A stretch of 64,000 bases of DNA from Hyphomicrobium sp. LHD-15 (GTDB lineage: Bacteria > Pseudomonadota > Alphaproteobacteria > Rhizobiales > Hyphomicrobiaceae): the NCBI RefSeq assembly GCF_031157355.1, contig NZ_JAVIFT010000001.1, positions 62,001 to 126,000 of the forward strand, in the 5' to 3' direction. The position numbers and the translations under genes were made by a program. Numbering within the stretch: the stretch's first letter is position 1; each line of letters opens with the position of its first letter. A model generated the notes under the pieces. The model was not told the origin of the DNA, ran no database searches, and saw nothing but the letters and a program-made list of their open reading frames with translations. Positions 8,056-16,870 of the stretch are shown here, piece by piece.

Positions 8056-9189
8056 ATGCGGTTGGGTGGCCGGCGATTTTTGTTGAGCCTCGCCATCATC
8101 GGGGCGGCCGTGTGCCTCGCCCTCGGCATATCGCTGCCGATCATCCGCCTCACCAAATACGTGTTCTGGACGACGGAGCACTCGCTGCTCTCGACCGTCG
8201 AGGTTCTGATCTCGGACGGGCAGACCTTCCTTGGCGGCACGGTGCTGGTGTTCTCGATCGTGCTGCCGATCCTGAAGCTTCTTTACCTGCTGCTGGTCTC
8301 GACGCTTCCGGCGGCCGAGATCACGCGCCAGCACAGCCGCCTCAAGGCGCTCGAGTGGCTCGGCAAGTGGTCGATGCACGACGTGCTGGTGCTGGCGCTC
8401 ACCATTTTCTTCATCAAGGCGCAGGGCTTCTACGACGCCGCGAGCCTTTCCGGCGTCTACTTCTTCACCGCGGCCGTCGTGCTGATGATCCTCTCCTACG
8501 CGTGGCTGCGCACCGAAGGACTTGCGGCGCGTACGCCCCAGGAGCCCACGACACAGACGGTGCTTTCGCGGCAAATCTCGCCATTCCGCAACTTCGTCTT
8601 GAGCTTCCTGATCATCCTGGCGACGGTGTTTTTCGCGCTCGGCATCATCCTGCCGGTGATCCGCTTCACCACCGTCTACGTCTGGACCAACGAGCACTCG
8701 ATCGCGACCATCATCTGGGCGCTGTTCGAGAACGAGGAGTACTTCCTTACCGTCGTGCTGTTCCTGTTCTCGATCTTTTTCCCGTTCCTGAAGCTGTTCT
8801 ACCTGCTGACGCTCGTTACCTCCCCCGATATCCCGCCGGAGTTCCGCAAGAAGTCCATCTCGACGATGGAATGGCTCGGCCGCTATTCGATGACCGACGT
8901 CATGGTGCTGGCGCTGATGATCTTCTACGTGAACTCGTCCGGCTATACCGAAGCGACGGTGCAGCCGGGCGTGTATTTCTTCGCGGCGTCGGCAATCATC
9001 ACGATGCTGGCCTACGGGTGGGCGAACACCGTACCGGCAGCGCGGCGCGTAACCGTTCCCACGACCGAAGCGGACGGGCCGCCGCCGGCCGCCTTCTCCT
9101 CCCCTGCGCCGCGCCCGGCGCAGAGCGACGACGGCTCGCACATCGTCACGCTGCCGACCAACCCCGGACGGCGCCACAAGCCCGCATGA
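8056..9189 (+). CDS. Paraquat-inducible protein A (PqiA)-like membrane protein
   Basis: A 377-residue inner-membrane protein with an internal duplication. Residues ~1-155 and ~175-325 align with each other (LGISLPIIRLTKYVFWTTEHS against LGIILPVIRFTTVYVWTNEHS; WLGKWSMHDVLVLAL against WLGRYSMTDVMVLAL), each half carrying about four membrane segments. This matches PqiA domains, which accompany MCE-type lipid transport across the envelope. No pqiB or MCE gene is adjacent, so it is an orphan copy here. The C-terminal tail is Pro/Ala-rich and probably cytoplasmic. Its stop lies one base from the stop of convergent dctA. Confidence 0.85.
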   Translation: MRLGGRRFLLSLAIIGAAVCLALGISLPIIRLTKYVFWTTEHSLLSTVEVLISDGQTFLGGTVLVFSIVLPILKLLYLLLVSTLPAAEITRQHSRLKALEWLGKWSMHDVLVLALTIFFIKAQGFYDAASLSGVYFFTAAVVLMILSYAWLRTEGLAARTPQEPTTQTVLSRQISPFRNFVLSFLIILATVFFALGIILPVIRFTTVYVWTNEHSIATIIWALFENEEYFLTVVLFLFSIFFPFLKLFYLLTLVTSPDIPPEFRKKSISTMEWLGRYSMTDVMVLALMIFYVNSSGYTEATVQPGVYFFAASAIITMLAYGWANTVPAARRVTVPTTEADGPPPAAFSSPAPRPAQSDDGSHIVTLPTNPGRRHKPA

Positions 9190-9190
9190 C

Positions 9191-10501
9191 CTAGGCCGGT
9201 ACGGGCAACGGCCGGCCGTCGAGCTCGGCGTGCATGCGCTCTTCGTCGAGAGCGCCCTCCATCTTCGAGACGACGACAGTCGCCACGCCGTTGCCGATCA
9301 GGTTGGTCAACGCGCGCGCTTCCGACATGAAGCGGTCGATGCCGAGGATGATGGCCATGGCGTTGACGTCGATGGTGTGGGTTGCGGCCAACGTTGCCGC
9401 CAGCACGACGAAGCCCGAGCCGGTGACGCCGGCCGCTCCCTTCGAGGTCAGCAGCAGAATGCCGAGGATGCCAAGCTGCTGCGCCAACGTCAGATCCACG
9501 TTGGTGGCCTGGGCGAGGAACAGTGCCGCCATCGTCAGATAGATGCAGGTGCCGTCGAGGTTGAACGAATAGCCGGTCGGGATGACGAGCCCGACGACGC
9601 TCTCCTCGCAGCCGAGCCGCTTCATGCGCGTAATCATGCGGGGCAGAACCGACTCCGAGGACGAGGTGCCCAACACAATCAGAAGCTCTTCCTTGATGTA
9701 GCGGATGAACTTGAAAATGCTGAAACCGGTGAACCAGGCGATCGGCCCCAGCACGAAGAAAATGAACAATAGGCACGTCAGATAGAAGCTGCCCATGAGG
9801 GCCGCCAGCGAGGCGAGCGTACCGACGCCATACTTTCCGATGGTGAAGGCCATGGCACCGAAGGCACCGATTGGAGCCGCCTTCATGATGATGCCGACGA
9901 TGCCGAAGAAGACATGCGAGGCCTGATCGATAAGATCGAGCACCAGCTTGCCGCGCTGCCCCATCGCCTGCAGCGCGAACGCGAACAGGATCGCGAACAG
10001 CAGCACCTGCAGGATGTTGCCGTCGACGAAGGCGCTGACGACGGTTTTGGGGATGATGTCGAGCAGGAAGCCGACCGTGCTCTGGTGCTGGGCCTTGTCG
10101 ACGTATTCGGCGACGGCCGATGCATCGATGGTCGAGAGATCGATGTTCATGCCGTCGCCCGGCCGCAGGATGTTGGCGACCAGAAGACCGATGATCAGCG
10201 CGAAGGTCGTGACGATCTCGAAATAGATCAGCGCCTTGATGCCGACGCTGCCGACCGTCTTGAGGTTCGACATCGACGCGATGCCGTGCACGACGGTGCA
10301 GAAGATGATCGGGCCGATGACCATCTTGATGAGCTTGATGAAGCCGTCACCCAACGGTTTCATCTGCTGGCCGAGTTCGGGGTAGAAGTGTCCGAGCAGT
10401 ACGCCGACGGCGATGGCAGTCAAAACCTGGACATAGAGGTGGGCGTAAAAAGGCTTTCTTTCAGGCGCGCTTGGCACGCCCTCCGCCGTCTGAACCTGCA
10501 T
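9191..10501 (-). CDS. dctA: C4-dicarboxylate/proton-sodium symporter DctA
   Basis: A 436-residue dicarboxylate/amino acid:cation symporter-family transporter importing succinate, fumarate and malate across the inner membrane. Family signatures are [26 protein letters not shown] near the N terminus, [11 protein letters not shown] in the re-entrant loop 1 region, [11 protein letters not shown] and [17 protein letters not shown] of the substrate site, and [15 protein letters not shown] near the C terminus. The length matches DctA (~430-445). It is convergent with the PqiA-like gene with one base between stops. No dctBD regulator is visible in the window. Confidence 0.95.
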   Translation of the reverse strand: MQVQTAEGVPSAPERKPFYAHLYVQVLTAIAVGVLLGHFYPELGQQMKPLGDGFIKLIKMVIGPIIFCTVVHGIASMSNLKTVGSVGIKALIYFEIVTTFALIIGLLVANILRPGDGMNIDLSTIDASAVAEYVDKAQHQSTVGFLLDIIPKTVVSAFVDGNILQVLLFAILFAFALQAMGQRGKLVLDLIDQASHVFFGIVGIIMKAAPIGAFGAMAFTIGKYGVGTLASLAALMGSFYLTCLLFIFFVLGPIAWFTGFSIFKFIRYIKEELLIVLGTSSSESVLPRMITRMKRLGCEESVVGLVIPTGYSFNLDGTCIYLTMAALFLAQATNVDLTLAQQLGILGILLLTSKGAAGVTGSGFVVLAATLAATHTIDVNAMAIILGIDRFMSEARALTNLIGNGVATVVVSKMEGALDEERMHAELDGRPLPVPA

Positions 10502-10589
10502 CCCCTGGCCGCTCCCTAAGTCCCTTGTTTTGGCGACTATAGATCACTTCATGGACCGGGCGGGAAGGGCGGAAACAACGCTAAAATCG

Positions 10590-10626
10590 AGAAAAACGCA
10601 CCTGCACGGGCAATTCCATGCAGGTG
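10590..10626 (-). terminator. Rho-independent terminator of the basic-tail protein gene
   Basis: CACCTGCA (10599-10606) and TGCAGGTG (10619-10626) form a perfect 8-base stem with a 12-base loop; on the minus strand it is followed by GCGTTTTTC. It sits just past the stop of the leftward gene at 10640. Confidence 0.65.
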
Positions 10627-10639
10627 CCGAGAAAGACGT

Positions 10640-11107
10640 TTAATGATCGGCGGCGAGACGGGTGTAGTATTTCCGTTCGTTTTGCCGTTTCTGGAACTCC
10701 TTCGAAGCGACCTGCTTGCGGGCCGTCTCCTTGCGGGCGACCTTGCGGCGCTCGATGGCTTTCGCTGCATATTTCCGCTTTGCAGCAGGCCGCTGAGCGT
10801 ACTGCTTCTTCTTGGCGCCGCTCTTCATGGCGACCTTCTTCTGAGCGTTCTGCTGAGCGGCGTAGTACTTCTTCTGGACCGACTTCTTGATCTCTCCGGC
10901 ATCGGCAAGCGCGCCGATGCAGCGGGCGGAAAGGCGGGAACCGACGTTCCTCATGCACTGGCGCACCCCGACGCTTCCGGGTGAATGCATGCTGCAGTGC
11001 GCGAAGTAATCGTCTTTGCAAGCGAGTTTGACGGCGAGGCTGACGGCGAACGCATTATTCACTGAGAACGCAAGCACAACGACGGCGGCGATGATCGTGG
11101 CTCTCAT
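10640..11107 (-). CDS. Secreted Cys-motif protein with Lys/Arg/Ala-rich tail
   Basis: A 155-residue protein in three parts: a signal peptide (MRATIIAAVVVLAFSVNNAFA), a ~55-residue Cys domain (LACKDDYFAHC, RQCMRNVG, ARCIGAL), and a ~80-residue tail dominated by Lys, Arg, Ala and Gln with YY pairs (KKYYAAQQNAQKK, KYAAKAIERRKVARKE). The Cys domain has the spacing of a small disulfide-bonded periplasmic domain frequent in alphaproteobacteria. The histone-like tail is unusual for an exported protein and could bind anionic polymers. It is monocistronic with its own terminator. Family and function are not known to me. Confidence 0.8.
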   Translation of the reverse strand: MRATIIAAVVVLAFSVNNAFAVSLAVKLACKDDYFAHCSMHSPGSVGVRQCMRNVGSRLSARCIGALADAGEIKKSVQKKYYAAQQNAQKKVAMKSGAKKKQYAQRPAAKRKYAAKAIERRKVARKETARKQVASKEFQKRQNERKYYTRLAADH

Positions 11108-11236
11108 GGGGTGTCCTCCGTGGCACCCTAGTAATTCACCAGATTCTTATGTTTTTGGCTAAGCGTTTAGCTTGCCTCGCGCCGTGTTTCTTCCCGCGAT
11201 GACTTGGGCGTCATGTAAATTACAGTGACCGCATCG

Positions 11237-11995
11237 TCAGCGGCGCGTGCCGCTCGGCTGCAGACGCAGCAGCAGATACCAGCACATCAGCACCCAGCTT
11301 CCCCCCACAGCCCAGCCGGCCAGCACGTCGGTCGGCCAATGCACCCCGAGATAAATCCGGCTGAGCCCGACCATGATCGCGATCAGCGCGCAAACCGAGA
11401 TGATGAAGACCTTCACCGGATAGCTCGGCTCGACGCGCGCCAGCATCATGCCGAGCATCAGATAGACGATGGTGGCGTTCGCGGAATGGCCGGAGGGAAA
11501 GCTTTCTGTCGTGACGTATTGGCCGTGCGCGACGATATCCGGACGCGGGCGCGCATAGCCAAGCTTGAGCAGCCGGTTGATCAACGAGCCCACGGCAACC
11601 GCAACGACCAGGAATGCCGCCTTCTGCGGCCTTTGAGTCATGATCAGGTAAGCAGCCACGATGACGACCGAGAGCGTCAGCACGATCGTGCTGCCGAGCG
11701 CGGTGACGTCGCGAACCATCTCCTCGAACCACTGCGGACCAATCGGGTCGGCCAGATTGCCCGGCTCGCGCAAAGCCAGCAGCACCCATTCGTCGAAACG
11801 GCGGGTCTCACCCTCCATCACGGCGTCGGCAAACTGAGCGAAGCCGAATCCGGCAAGCCCAATCGCCGCGATCGCGAGGAGCGGCTTGAGCTCGAACCAG
11901 CGGGCAGCCGAGGATAAGCCCCTGATACCGCCAGACTGAGTTCCGCCAGCGTGGCTTTGGGTTCGGCCGTCTTTCTCATTCAAGTTCGCTGTCAT
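11237..11995 (-). CDS. PAP2-superfamily membrane phosphatase
   Basis: A 252-residue integral membrane lipid phosphatase. All three acid-phosphatase signatures are present: KLGYARPRPD, FPSGHS, and SRIYLGVHWPTDVLAG. Five or six hydrophobic segments follow a polar N terminus. Such enzymes dephosphorylate phosphatidic acid, undecaprenyl pyrophosphate or lipid A on the periplasmic side; which one cannot be read here. The start is set at 11995 because GAGGGGAACG immediately precedes that ATG, whereas a longer frame to 12097 lacks one. It is divergent from a lipid kinase at 12103, so a shared lipid-phosphate role is plausible. Confidence 0.9.
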   Translation of the reverse strand: MTANLNEKDGRTQSHAGGTQSGGIRGLSSAARWFELKPLLAIAAIGLAGFGFAQFADAVMEGETRRFDEWVLLALREPGNLADPIGPQWFEEMVRDVTALGSTIVLTLSVVIVAAYLIMTQRPQKAAFLVVAVAVGSLINRLLKLGYARPRPDIVAHGQYVTTESFPSGHSANATIVYLMLGMMLARVEPSYPVKVFIISVCALIAIMVGLSRIYLGVHWPTDVLAGWAVGGSWVLMCWYLLLRLQPSGTRR

Positions 11996-12102
11996 CGTTC
12001 CCCTCAAACGGGCGCGTCTGGTCTTGATCCTGTTGTAGCGCGCAACCAAATCGGGGTGCACGGCATTTTCAATGTGACCATCCCTGCGCTGGAGCACTCA
12101 AC

Positions 12103-13092
12103 TTGGCTTTCGATGCAATCGTTCCGACACCTTCCGGAGACGGTCCCACTCGCGACGTGGCCCGCATGACAGCTCGCGCGATCATCAATCTGCGGGCCGG
12201 GACAGCGCTCGGCCTTTCCGCGGATGAGATGCGCGCTGTGATCGCGGACGCCTTCGCACACCACGGCCACAGCATCTCGGTCGATTGCCTCCCGCCCGAG
12301 ATGATCGAGGAGGCTATCGCGGAGGCAGCCCAGCAGGACATCGACGTTCTGATCGTCGGCGGTGGCGACGGCACACTGCGCACAGCCGCCCGCTATCTCA
12401 TGGGCTCAAGTATCGCGCTCGGCATCTTGCCGCTCGGAACCATGAACCGGCTCGCCAAGGATCTCGAGATCCCACTCGACCTCCGTCGAGCCGCACACTT
12501 TCTGGCCACCGCCCAGCCGACAAAAATCGATGTCGCCAAGATCAATGACAGCATCTTCCTTTGCAACTCGCTGATGGGCACGACACTTCGCTATTCGGTG
12601 GGACGGGCACGGCTTCGCGGCAAGCCCGCGAGCGAACGCTTGCCGAAGTACTTCAGGTTGATCCGGGACATTCTTTCCAGCCGGCAAAAGATCTCCATCG
12701 TCGTCGACAACGGCACCGAGCTGCTTCGGCTGCGCGCGCTTTCCGTGGCGGTGACCAACAACGGGTACGACGAGAGCACAACATGGCTACGGCGATCGCA
12801 GCTCGATCGCGGGAAGCTCACGATGTACGTCTCGAAGCATCGGAACGGCTGGGGGCTGGCCAAGGCACTGTTACGCGCCCTTCTCGGACGTTGGGACGGC
12901 GATCCGCAGATGGACAAGCTCACAGGAACTCGCTTCGTTATTCACTCGCCGCTCAAGCGCAAGCGGCTCGCCAACGACGGCGAGATCAGCAAGTTCGAGA
13001 CTCCGCTCGTCTACGAGATCGTACCGCGCGCCCTCACCGTGCTCGCGACGGAACGTGCGGATCAACACGACGGCGAAAATCGCGCAAGCTAG
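12103..13092 (+). CDS. Diacylglycerol kinase-family lipid kinase
   Basis: A 329-residue protein of the DAGK_cat/YegS-like family, phosphorylating diacylglycerol or a related lipid or sphingoid base at the membrane. The nucleotide-binding VLIVGGGDGTLRTAA and LGILPLGTMNRLAKDL motifs are intact. The start used is TTG at 12103, eight bases after GGAG; an ATG at 12166 would give MTARAIINLRAG, closer to the usual family N terminus but without a ribosome binding site. It is divergent from the PAP2 phosphatase, which could catalyse the opposite reaction. Its stop overlaps that of the convergent flavin reductase in a shared CTAG. Confidence 0.88.
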   Translation: MAFDAIVPTPSGDGPTRDVARMTARAIINLRAGTALGLSADEMRAVIADAFAHHGHSISVDCLPPEMIEEAIAEAAQQDIDVLIVGGGDGTLRTAARYLMGSSIALGILPLGTMNRLAKDLEIPLDLRRAAHFLATAQPTKIDVAKINDSIFLCNSLMGTTLRYSVGRARLRGKPASERLPKYFRLIRDILSSRQKISIVVDNGTELLRLRALSVAVTNNGYDESTTWLRRSQLDRGKLTMYVSKHRNGWGLAKALLRALLGRWDGDPQMDKLTGTRFVIHSPLKRKRLANDGEISKFETPLVYEIVPRALTVLATERADQHDGENRAS

Positions 13093-13592
13093 GACGTCTC
13101 GAAGCTGTCGGGAAACAGCGCAGCGGCACCGTCCAGGGCGCCGGTGTCGCGATAGGCCAGAGGCTCGGCGCCGGGATCGAGCAACTTGCCATCGATCACT
13201 TTTCCCAGCACCAGCGCGTGATCGCCGGCCGGACGCTCATCCTCCAAGGTGCACTCGAACCAGGCAATGGCGTCACGCAGCAACGGCACGCCGGTATGGC
13301 CCGCCGTCCAGCTCTGCGACCGCAGTTTGTCGACTGTGGCCGACTGGCCGAAGTGGGCGGCCAGGTCCAGCCGATCCTTGCCCAGCACGTTGACGCTGAA
13401 CGCGCGCTGCTCCTTCAGCAACCGATAGGACGAATGCCGTGTGTTGATGCTGAGGGCCAGCAGCAAAGGCGCGAACGACACCTGCATCACCCAGGCGGCC
13501 GTGAACGCGTTGCGTTGCTCACCTTCGCCCACACCGATCACGTAGACGCCGTGCGTCAGGCGTTGAAACAAGGCTGCGATGGTCGCGCTCAT
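13089..13592 (-). CDS. Flavin reductase-family (FMN-binding split barrel) protein
   Basis: A 167-residue protein of the flavin reductase-like family, which bind FMN and pass electrons from NAD(P)H to free flavin or act as the small component of two-component oxygenases. Recognisable segments are LTHGVYVIG, FTAAWVMQVSFAPLLLALSIN, FSVNVLG, and IAWFECTLEDERPAGDHALVLGKV. The start at 13592 is preceded by GGAGAG; the longer frame to 13634 lacks a site. No oxygenase gene is adjacent. Confidence 0.87.
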   Translation of the reverse strand: MSATIAALFQRLTHGVYVIGVGEGEQRNAFTAAWVMQVSFAPLLLALSINTRHSSYRLLKEQRAFSVNVLGKDRLDLAAHFGQSATVDKLRSQSWTAGHTGVPLLRDAIAWFECTLEDERPAGDHALVLGKVIDGKLLDPGAEPLAYRDTGALDGAAALFPDSFETS

Positions 13593-13701
13593 CGTTCTCT
13601 CTCCAGCCCTCGACGTCAGATCTCCAAGCCGCAACTCTAGCTGATACGGATCAGCTTATGGAGGGACGCATTTTTTTGCGAAGGGCGGGAGTCGTGAAAT
13701 G

Positions 13702-13733
13702 AAAAAGGCCGGCTCGTGGGGAGCCGGCCTTTT
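13702..13733 (-). terminator. Terminator of rpsD
   Basis: AAAAGGCCGGCTC (13703-13715) and GAGCCGGCCTTTT (13721-13733) make a perfect 13-base stem with loop GTGGG. A-rich and T-rich flanks on the two sides allow bidirectional termination; on the minus strand it lies 45 bases past the rpsD stop. Confidence 0.85.
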
Positions 13734-13777
13734 CGAATTTCAATGCATGGGGCGGGGCCCCACACCAGCACGCGCGA

Positions 13778-14395
13778 TTAGCGCGAGTAGAACTCGACCA
13801 CGAGGTTCGGTTCCATGGTGACCGGATACGGCACATCCGAGAGAGCCGGAATGCGCGAGAGCTTCGCAGTCAGCTTGTTCTGGTCGACGTCGAGGTAATC
13901 CGGGATGTCGCGCTCGGCGCTCTTGATCGCTTCGAGAACGAGCGGAAGCTGACGCGACTTCTCCTTAACCTCGACGACGTCGCCGATACGGAGGCGATAG
14001 CTCGGAATCGTCACGCGGCGGCCGTTGACCGTAACGTGGCCGTGCGAAACGAACTGGCGGGCTGCGAACACGGTCGGCACGAACTTGGCGCGATAGACGA
14101 GCGCGTCGAGGCGGCGCTCGAGAAGGCCGATCAGATGCTCGGACGTCGAGCCCTTGAGGCGGCTTGCCTCAACGTAGAGGCGCGAGAACTGGCGCTCGGA
14201 AAGATTTGCGTAATAGCCCTTGAGCTTCTGCTTGGCGCGGAGCTGCTGGCCGAAGTCCGAAAGCTTGGACACGCGGCGCTCGCCGTGCTGGCCAGGACGG
14301 CTCTGGCGCTTGTTGAGCGGGCTCTTCGGGCGGCCCCAGATGTTCTCTGTTAGGCGACGGTCGATCTTGTGCTTGGCGCGAATGCGCTTCGTCAT
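13778..14395 (-). CDS. rpsD: 30S ribosomal protein S4
   Basis: A 205-residue S4, which nucleates 30S assembly by binding 16S rRNA. The N terminus [29 protein letters not shown], and the S4 RNA-binding domain ([31 protein letters not shown]) are typical. The zinc-finger Cys of the C+ type are absent, as usual in alphaproteobacteria. The open frame extends upstream to 14569 but that part is not S4-like. It is a stand-alone gene with its own strong terminator, as in many Rhizobiales. Confidence 0.98.
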   Translation of the reverse strand: MTKRIRAKHKIDRRLTENIWGRPKSPLNKRQSRPGQHGERRVSKLSDFGQQLRAKQKLKGYYANLSERQFSRLYVEASRLKGSTSEHLIGLLERRLDALVYRAKFVPTVFAARQFVSHGHVTVNGRRVTIPSYRLRIGDVVEVKEKSRQLPLVLEAIKSAERDIPDYLDVDQNKLTAKLSRIPALSDVPYPVTMEPNLVVEFYSR

Positions 14396-14557
14396 GGTAA
14401 CGGCACTCCAAGAGTTGCTGTTCGAAGTTTTATTCGGGAAACCGACAGAACATCGGCTCCCGAGCCTGGAGCGCCCCCTCCTCTGCCCGCTCCCTTGCCG
14501 GAGGCGGACCGACAGGCAGACCCAATAGTCCGGGTGTGCCGCGGGTGCGCAAAATAC

Positions 14558-14582
14558 AACGCGGGCCAAAACGGCCCGCGTC
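14558..14582 (-). terminator. Possible terminator of the 14687-15319 gene
   Basis: CGCGGGCC (14560-14567) pairs with GGCCCGCG (14573-14580) around AAAAC; on the minus strand it is followed by TTGTATTTT. It lies about 105 bases after the leftward gene's stop. The remaining bases between rpsD and that gene show nothing else. Confidence 0.4.
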
Positions 14583-14686
14583 GTGGCGTTTCCATAGTCG
14601 AGGGCGCGGGCGGCGTCAATGGGCGGCGTTAACTCTGACGCCCGTTCACCAAAACCGCGGCCCCGCCTAGGCGGGACCTCGATCCC

Positions 14687-15319
14687 TTATTTCTTCTGGG
14701 CCGGCGGGGGGGCCGCCGATCCCGTCGGCTCCGGCGCAGCGCCCTTCTCGTTCGAAGCGAGCGCCGGTCCGGCCTTCACGTAGGCTGCGACCAGGTCCTT
14801 GACCTTCTGGCGCTGCTCGTCGGTGCAGGTCTGCTGCGGCTGCTGCTTTTCGTCGACGACGACATCCTTGTCGCCGTCCTTCTCGACCAGCTTGATCTTG
14901 CCCGAGAGCAACATCACCGTCGTGAGGTGAAGCTGGTTGATGTAGAGCGTCTGCTGATCGGTCCACTTCTTCTTGTCGACCTCGCGACGCATCAGCGAGC
15001 GGTGGTTCAGGGTCTGCTCCTCGGGGAGGTTGCAGACCTGGGCATGAGCCGAGATGCGCGCCACGCGCACGACTTCGCGCGCAACATCGAGCGGAACCAT
15101 TGCCGCGTCGCGCTTCGACTTGTCGACGACGATGACGGTGCCGTCCTTCTTGCTGAACTGCTGCGGCGTGAGGGCCCAGGCGTAATCCATGATGATCTGC
15201 ACGGACTTGTCGCTCAAGTCGCCCTCGCCGGCCGAAGCCGTCGTTGCAGCCAGCGCCGCCGCGCCCGCCAGAACGGCTCCGACAAATGCTCTTTTCGCCA
15301 TGATCATTGTCCGCATCAT
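14687..15319 (-). CDS. Secreted protein of unknown function
   Basis: A 210-residue exported protein. The start is set at the ATG ending 15319 because CAGGGGCAG precedes it and a signal peptide follows (MAKRAFVGAVLAGAAALAATTASA); an ATG at 15355 lacks a site. The mature part is mostly helical and hydrophilic (SVQIIMDYAWALTPQQFSKKDG, LDVAREVVRVARISAHAQVCNL, YINQLHLTTVMLLSGKI) with two Cys, and ends in a Pro/Ala-rich tail (PTGSAAPPPAQKK) common in envelope proteins. I do not recognise the family. The gene is 124 bases downstream of the methyltransferase on the same strand. Confidence 0.75.
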   Translation of the reverse strand: MMRTMIMAKRAFVGAVLAGAAALAATTASAGEGDLSDKSVQIIMDYAWALTPQQFSKKDGTVIVVDKSKRDAAMVPLDVAREVVRVARISAHAQVCNLPEEQTLNHRSLMRREVDKKKWTDQQTLYINQLHLTTVMLLSGKIKLVEKDGDKDVVVDEKQQPQQTCTDEQRQKVKDLVAAYVKAGPALASNEKGAAPEPTGSAAPPPAQKK

Positions 15320-15442
15320 CTGCCCCTGCTGCGATCCTGTTTTGTTATTCGCCATGAGGCAACGCCGGGTTCGCCCTCGGACATTGCTTATGCCGTGTTT
15401 GCGGGCATCGCTCTGCCCAAAAACTGGCAAGATCATGGCGGC

Positions 15443-16720
15443 CTACGAAGACGTCTTACGACTGTGCCCTTTGCCTTTGGACAGAGTGGCAACAATACCA
15501 CGAAGGGAGCGCACTTCCTGCTCCGTTAATGCCATCCTCGTAAACATTGTCCTCAAATTTTGGACGACAGAAGGGCGCTTCTCCACCGGATTGAAGAATC
15601 CGTGGCGGTCCAGCTCGGATTCGAGGTGGCTAAAGAAGCCGAACAGCTCATTCTTCTCGGCCAGCCGGTCGGATCCGAGGTTCAGGCCTGTGGAAATCGG
15701 AGCCTCGTAGGTGGTGACCCGGCCCAGCGAACCGGTGCCACTCTCGCGAATCCAGGCGTAGCCTAGCAGCAGCACGGCTTGCGCCAAGTTCAACGACGCA
15801 AAGCGGGAATTGACCGGAATCATCACCAGGGCATCGCAGTTGGCGACTTCCGACGTCTCAAGTCCGTTGCGCTCGCGTCCGAACAGAATTCCGCAGCGCT
15901 CGCCGCGGGTTATTCGCTCGCGCAGGGCGGCAACGGCCTCCTCGGGCGTCAGCACCGGCTTTTTCAGCGGCCGTTGACGCGCCGTGGTGGCAATGACGTA
16001 GCTGAGATCTCCAAGCGAGGTCTCGAGCGTCGGATAGGCGGTGGCGTCGTCGATCACATAGTTAGCGCCAGAAGCCGCAATGCGGGCCTTCTCGTTCGGC
16101 CAGCCGTCGCGCGGGGCGACGAGCCGCAAATCGTCGAGGCCGAAGTTGGCCATGGCGCGCGCCACCATGCCGATGTTATCCGCCAGCTGGGGCTCGACCA
16201 GGATCACGGCCGGGGTTTCGCCGGGCAGTCCCACAGGCTCGCCCGAAATGTGCGCGCGGCGGATGCCGTGGCGCAGTTTGCGCATGACCCTGCGGGCCCA
16301 GAACCAATAGTTTTCGCCGGACCAGGTTTTTTCCAATGCGGCGAGTGCGGGCGTGTGCAGCGTCTCGGTGCCCTGGCCTAAGAGGCGTACGGCGCCGTCT
16401 CCGACCACAATTTCCCGATGCGCGGCGATGAAATCATCGAGGGTATTCAAGCCTTGGATTTCCGTGCGCCGCTTGCAGCCGGGGCAGGTGGATTCATCGG
16501 ATTCGCAGCGCAGCTCGGCACAGTAGGTCAGCACGGTCTGGAGTGCTGACCTGTCGAAATCGGGCGCGCCGAGGGCTGCGAGCCCCTCGTCGATGGTCTT
16601 CTCGTGGCAGGCATGAACGACGGACGCCACGGGCAACCCGAGGCGCGCCACACAGGGCACGCGTTCGCCCGTTTCGGCGGCGATTTCGATGTCATTTAAG
16701 GGCGCGGCGGTGACTTGCAT
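15443..16720 (-). CDS. trmJ: TrmJ-type RNA methyltransferase fused to a DUF433-like Cys4 domain
   Basis: A 425-residue fusion. Residues ~168-325 are a SpoU/TrmH-class SAM-dependent 2'-O-methyltransferase of TrmJ type, which modifies position 32 of tRNAs: AVILVEPQLADNIGMVARAM, GILFGRERNGL and IPVNSRFASLNLAQAV are the three motifs, followed by a helical C-terminal extension. Residues ~1-70 (RLGLPVASVVHAC, LQTVLTYCAE) resemble DUF433, and Cys67, 72, 79 and 82 (CxxxxC, then CPGC) could form a zinc site. A plain TrmJ is ~250-270 residues. The start is ATG 16720; GTG 16744 is possible. An internal ATG at Met146 could also start a plain TrmJ. Confidence 0.85.
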   Translation of the reverse strand: MQVTAAPLNDIEIAAETGERVPCVARLGLPVASVVHACHEKTIDEGLAALGAPDFDRSALQTVLTYCAELRCESDESTCPGCKRRTEIQGLNTLDDFIAAHREIVVGDGAVRLLGQGTETLHTPALAALEKTWSGENYWFWARRVMRKLRHGIRRAHISGEPVGLPGETPAVILVEPQLADNIGMVARAMANFGLDDLRLVAPRDGWPNEKARIAASGANYVIDDATAYPTLETSLGDLSYVIATTARQRPLKKPVLTPEEAVAALRERITRGERCGILFGRERNGLETSEVANCDALVMIPVNSRFASLNLAQAVLLLGYAWIRESGTGSLGRVTTYEAPISTGLNLGSDRLAEKNELFGFFSHLESELDRHGFFNPVEKRPSVVQNLRTMFTRMALTEQEVRSLRGIVATLSKGKGHSRKTSS

Positions 16721-16870
16721 GGCTTGGCAATAGCACCCTGACACGCTCCCCGTCCCGCCAAAGTTAAGGGCAAGGTTTCACCCGACCCTGGACTTAGTGC
16801 CTGCTTGTTGCAGCGCACCCGGGCGGCTAAGGTCGGGCCAAATCCATCCCTCCCATCCGAAGGCGTTTCC

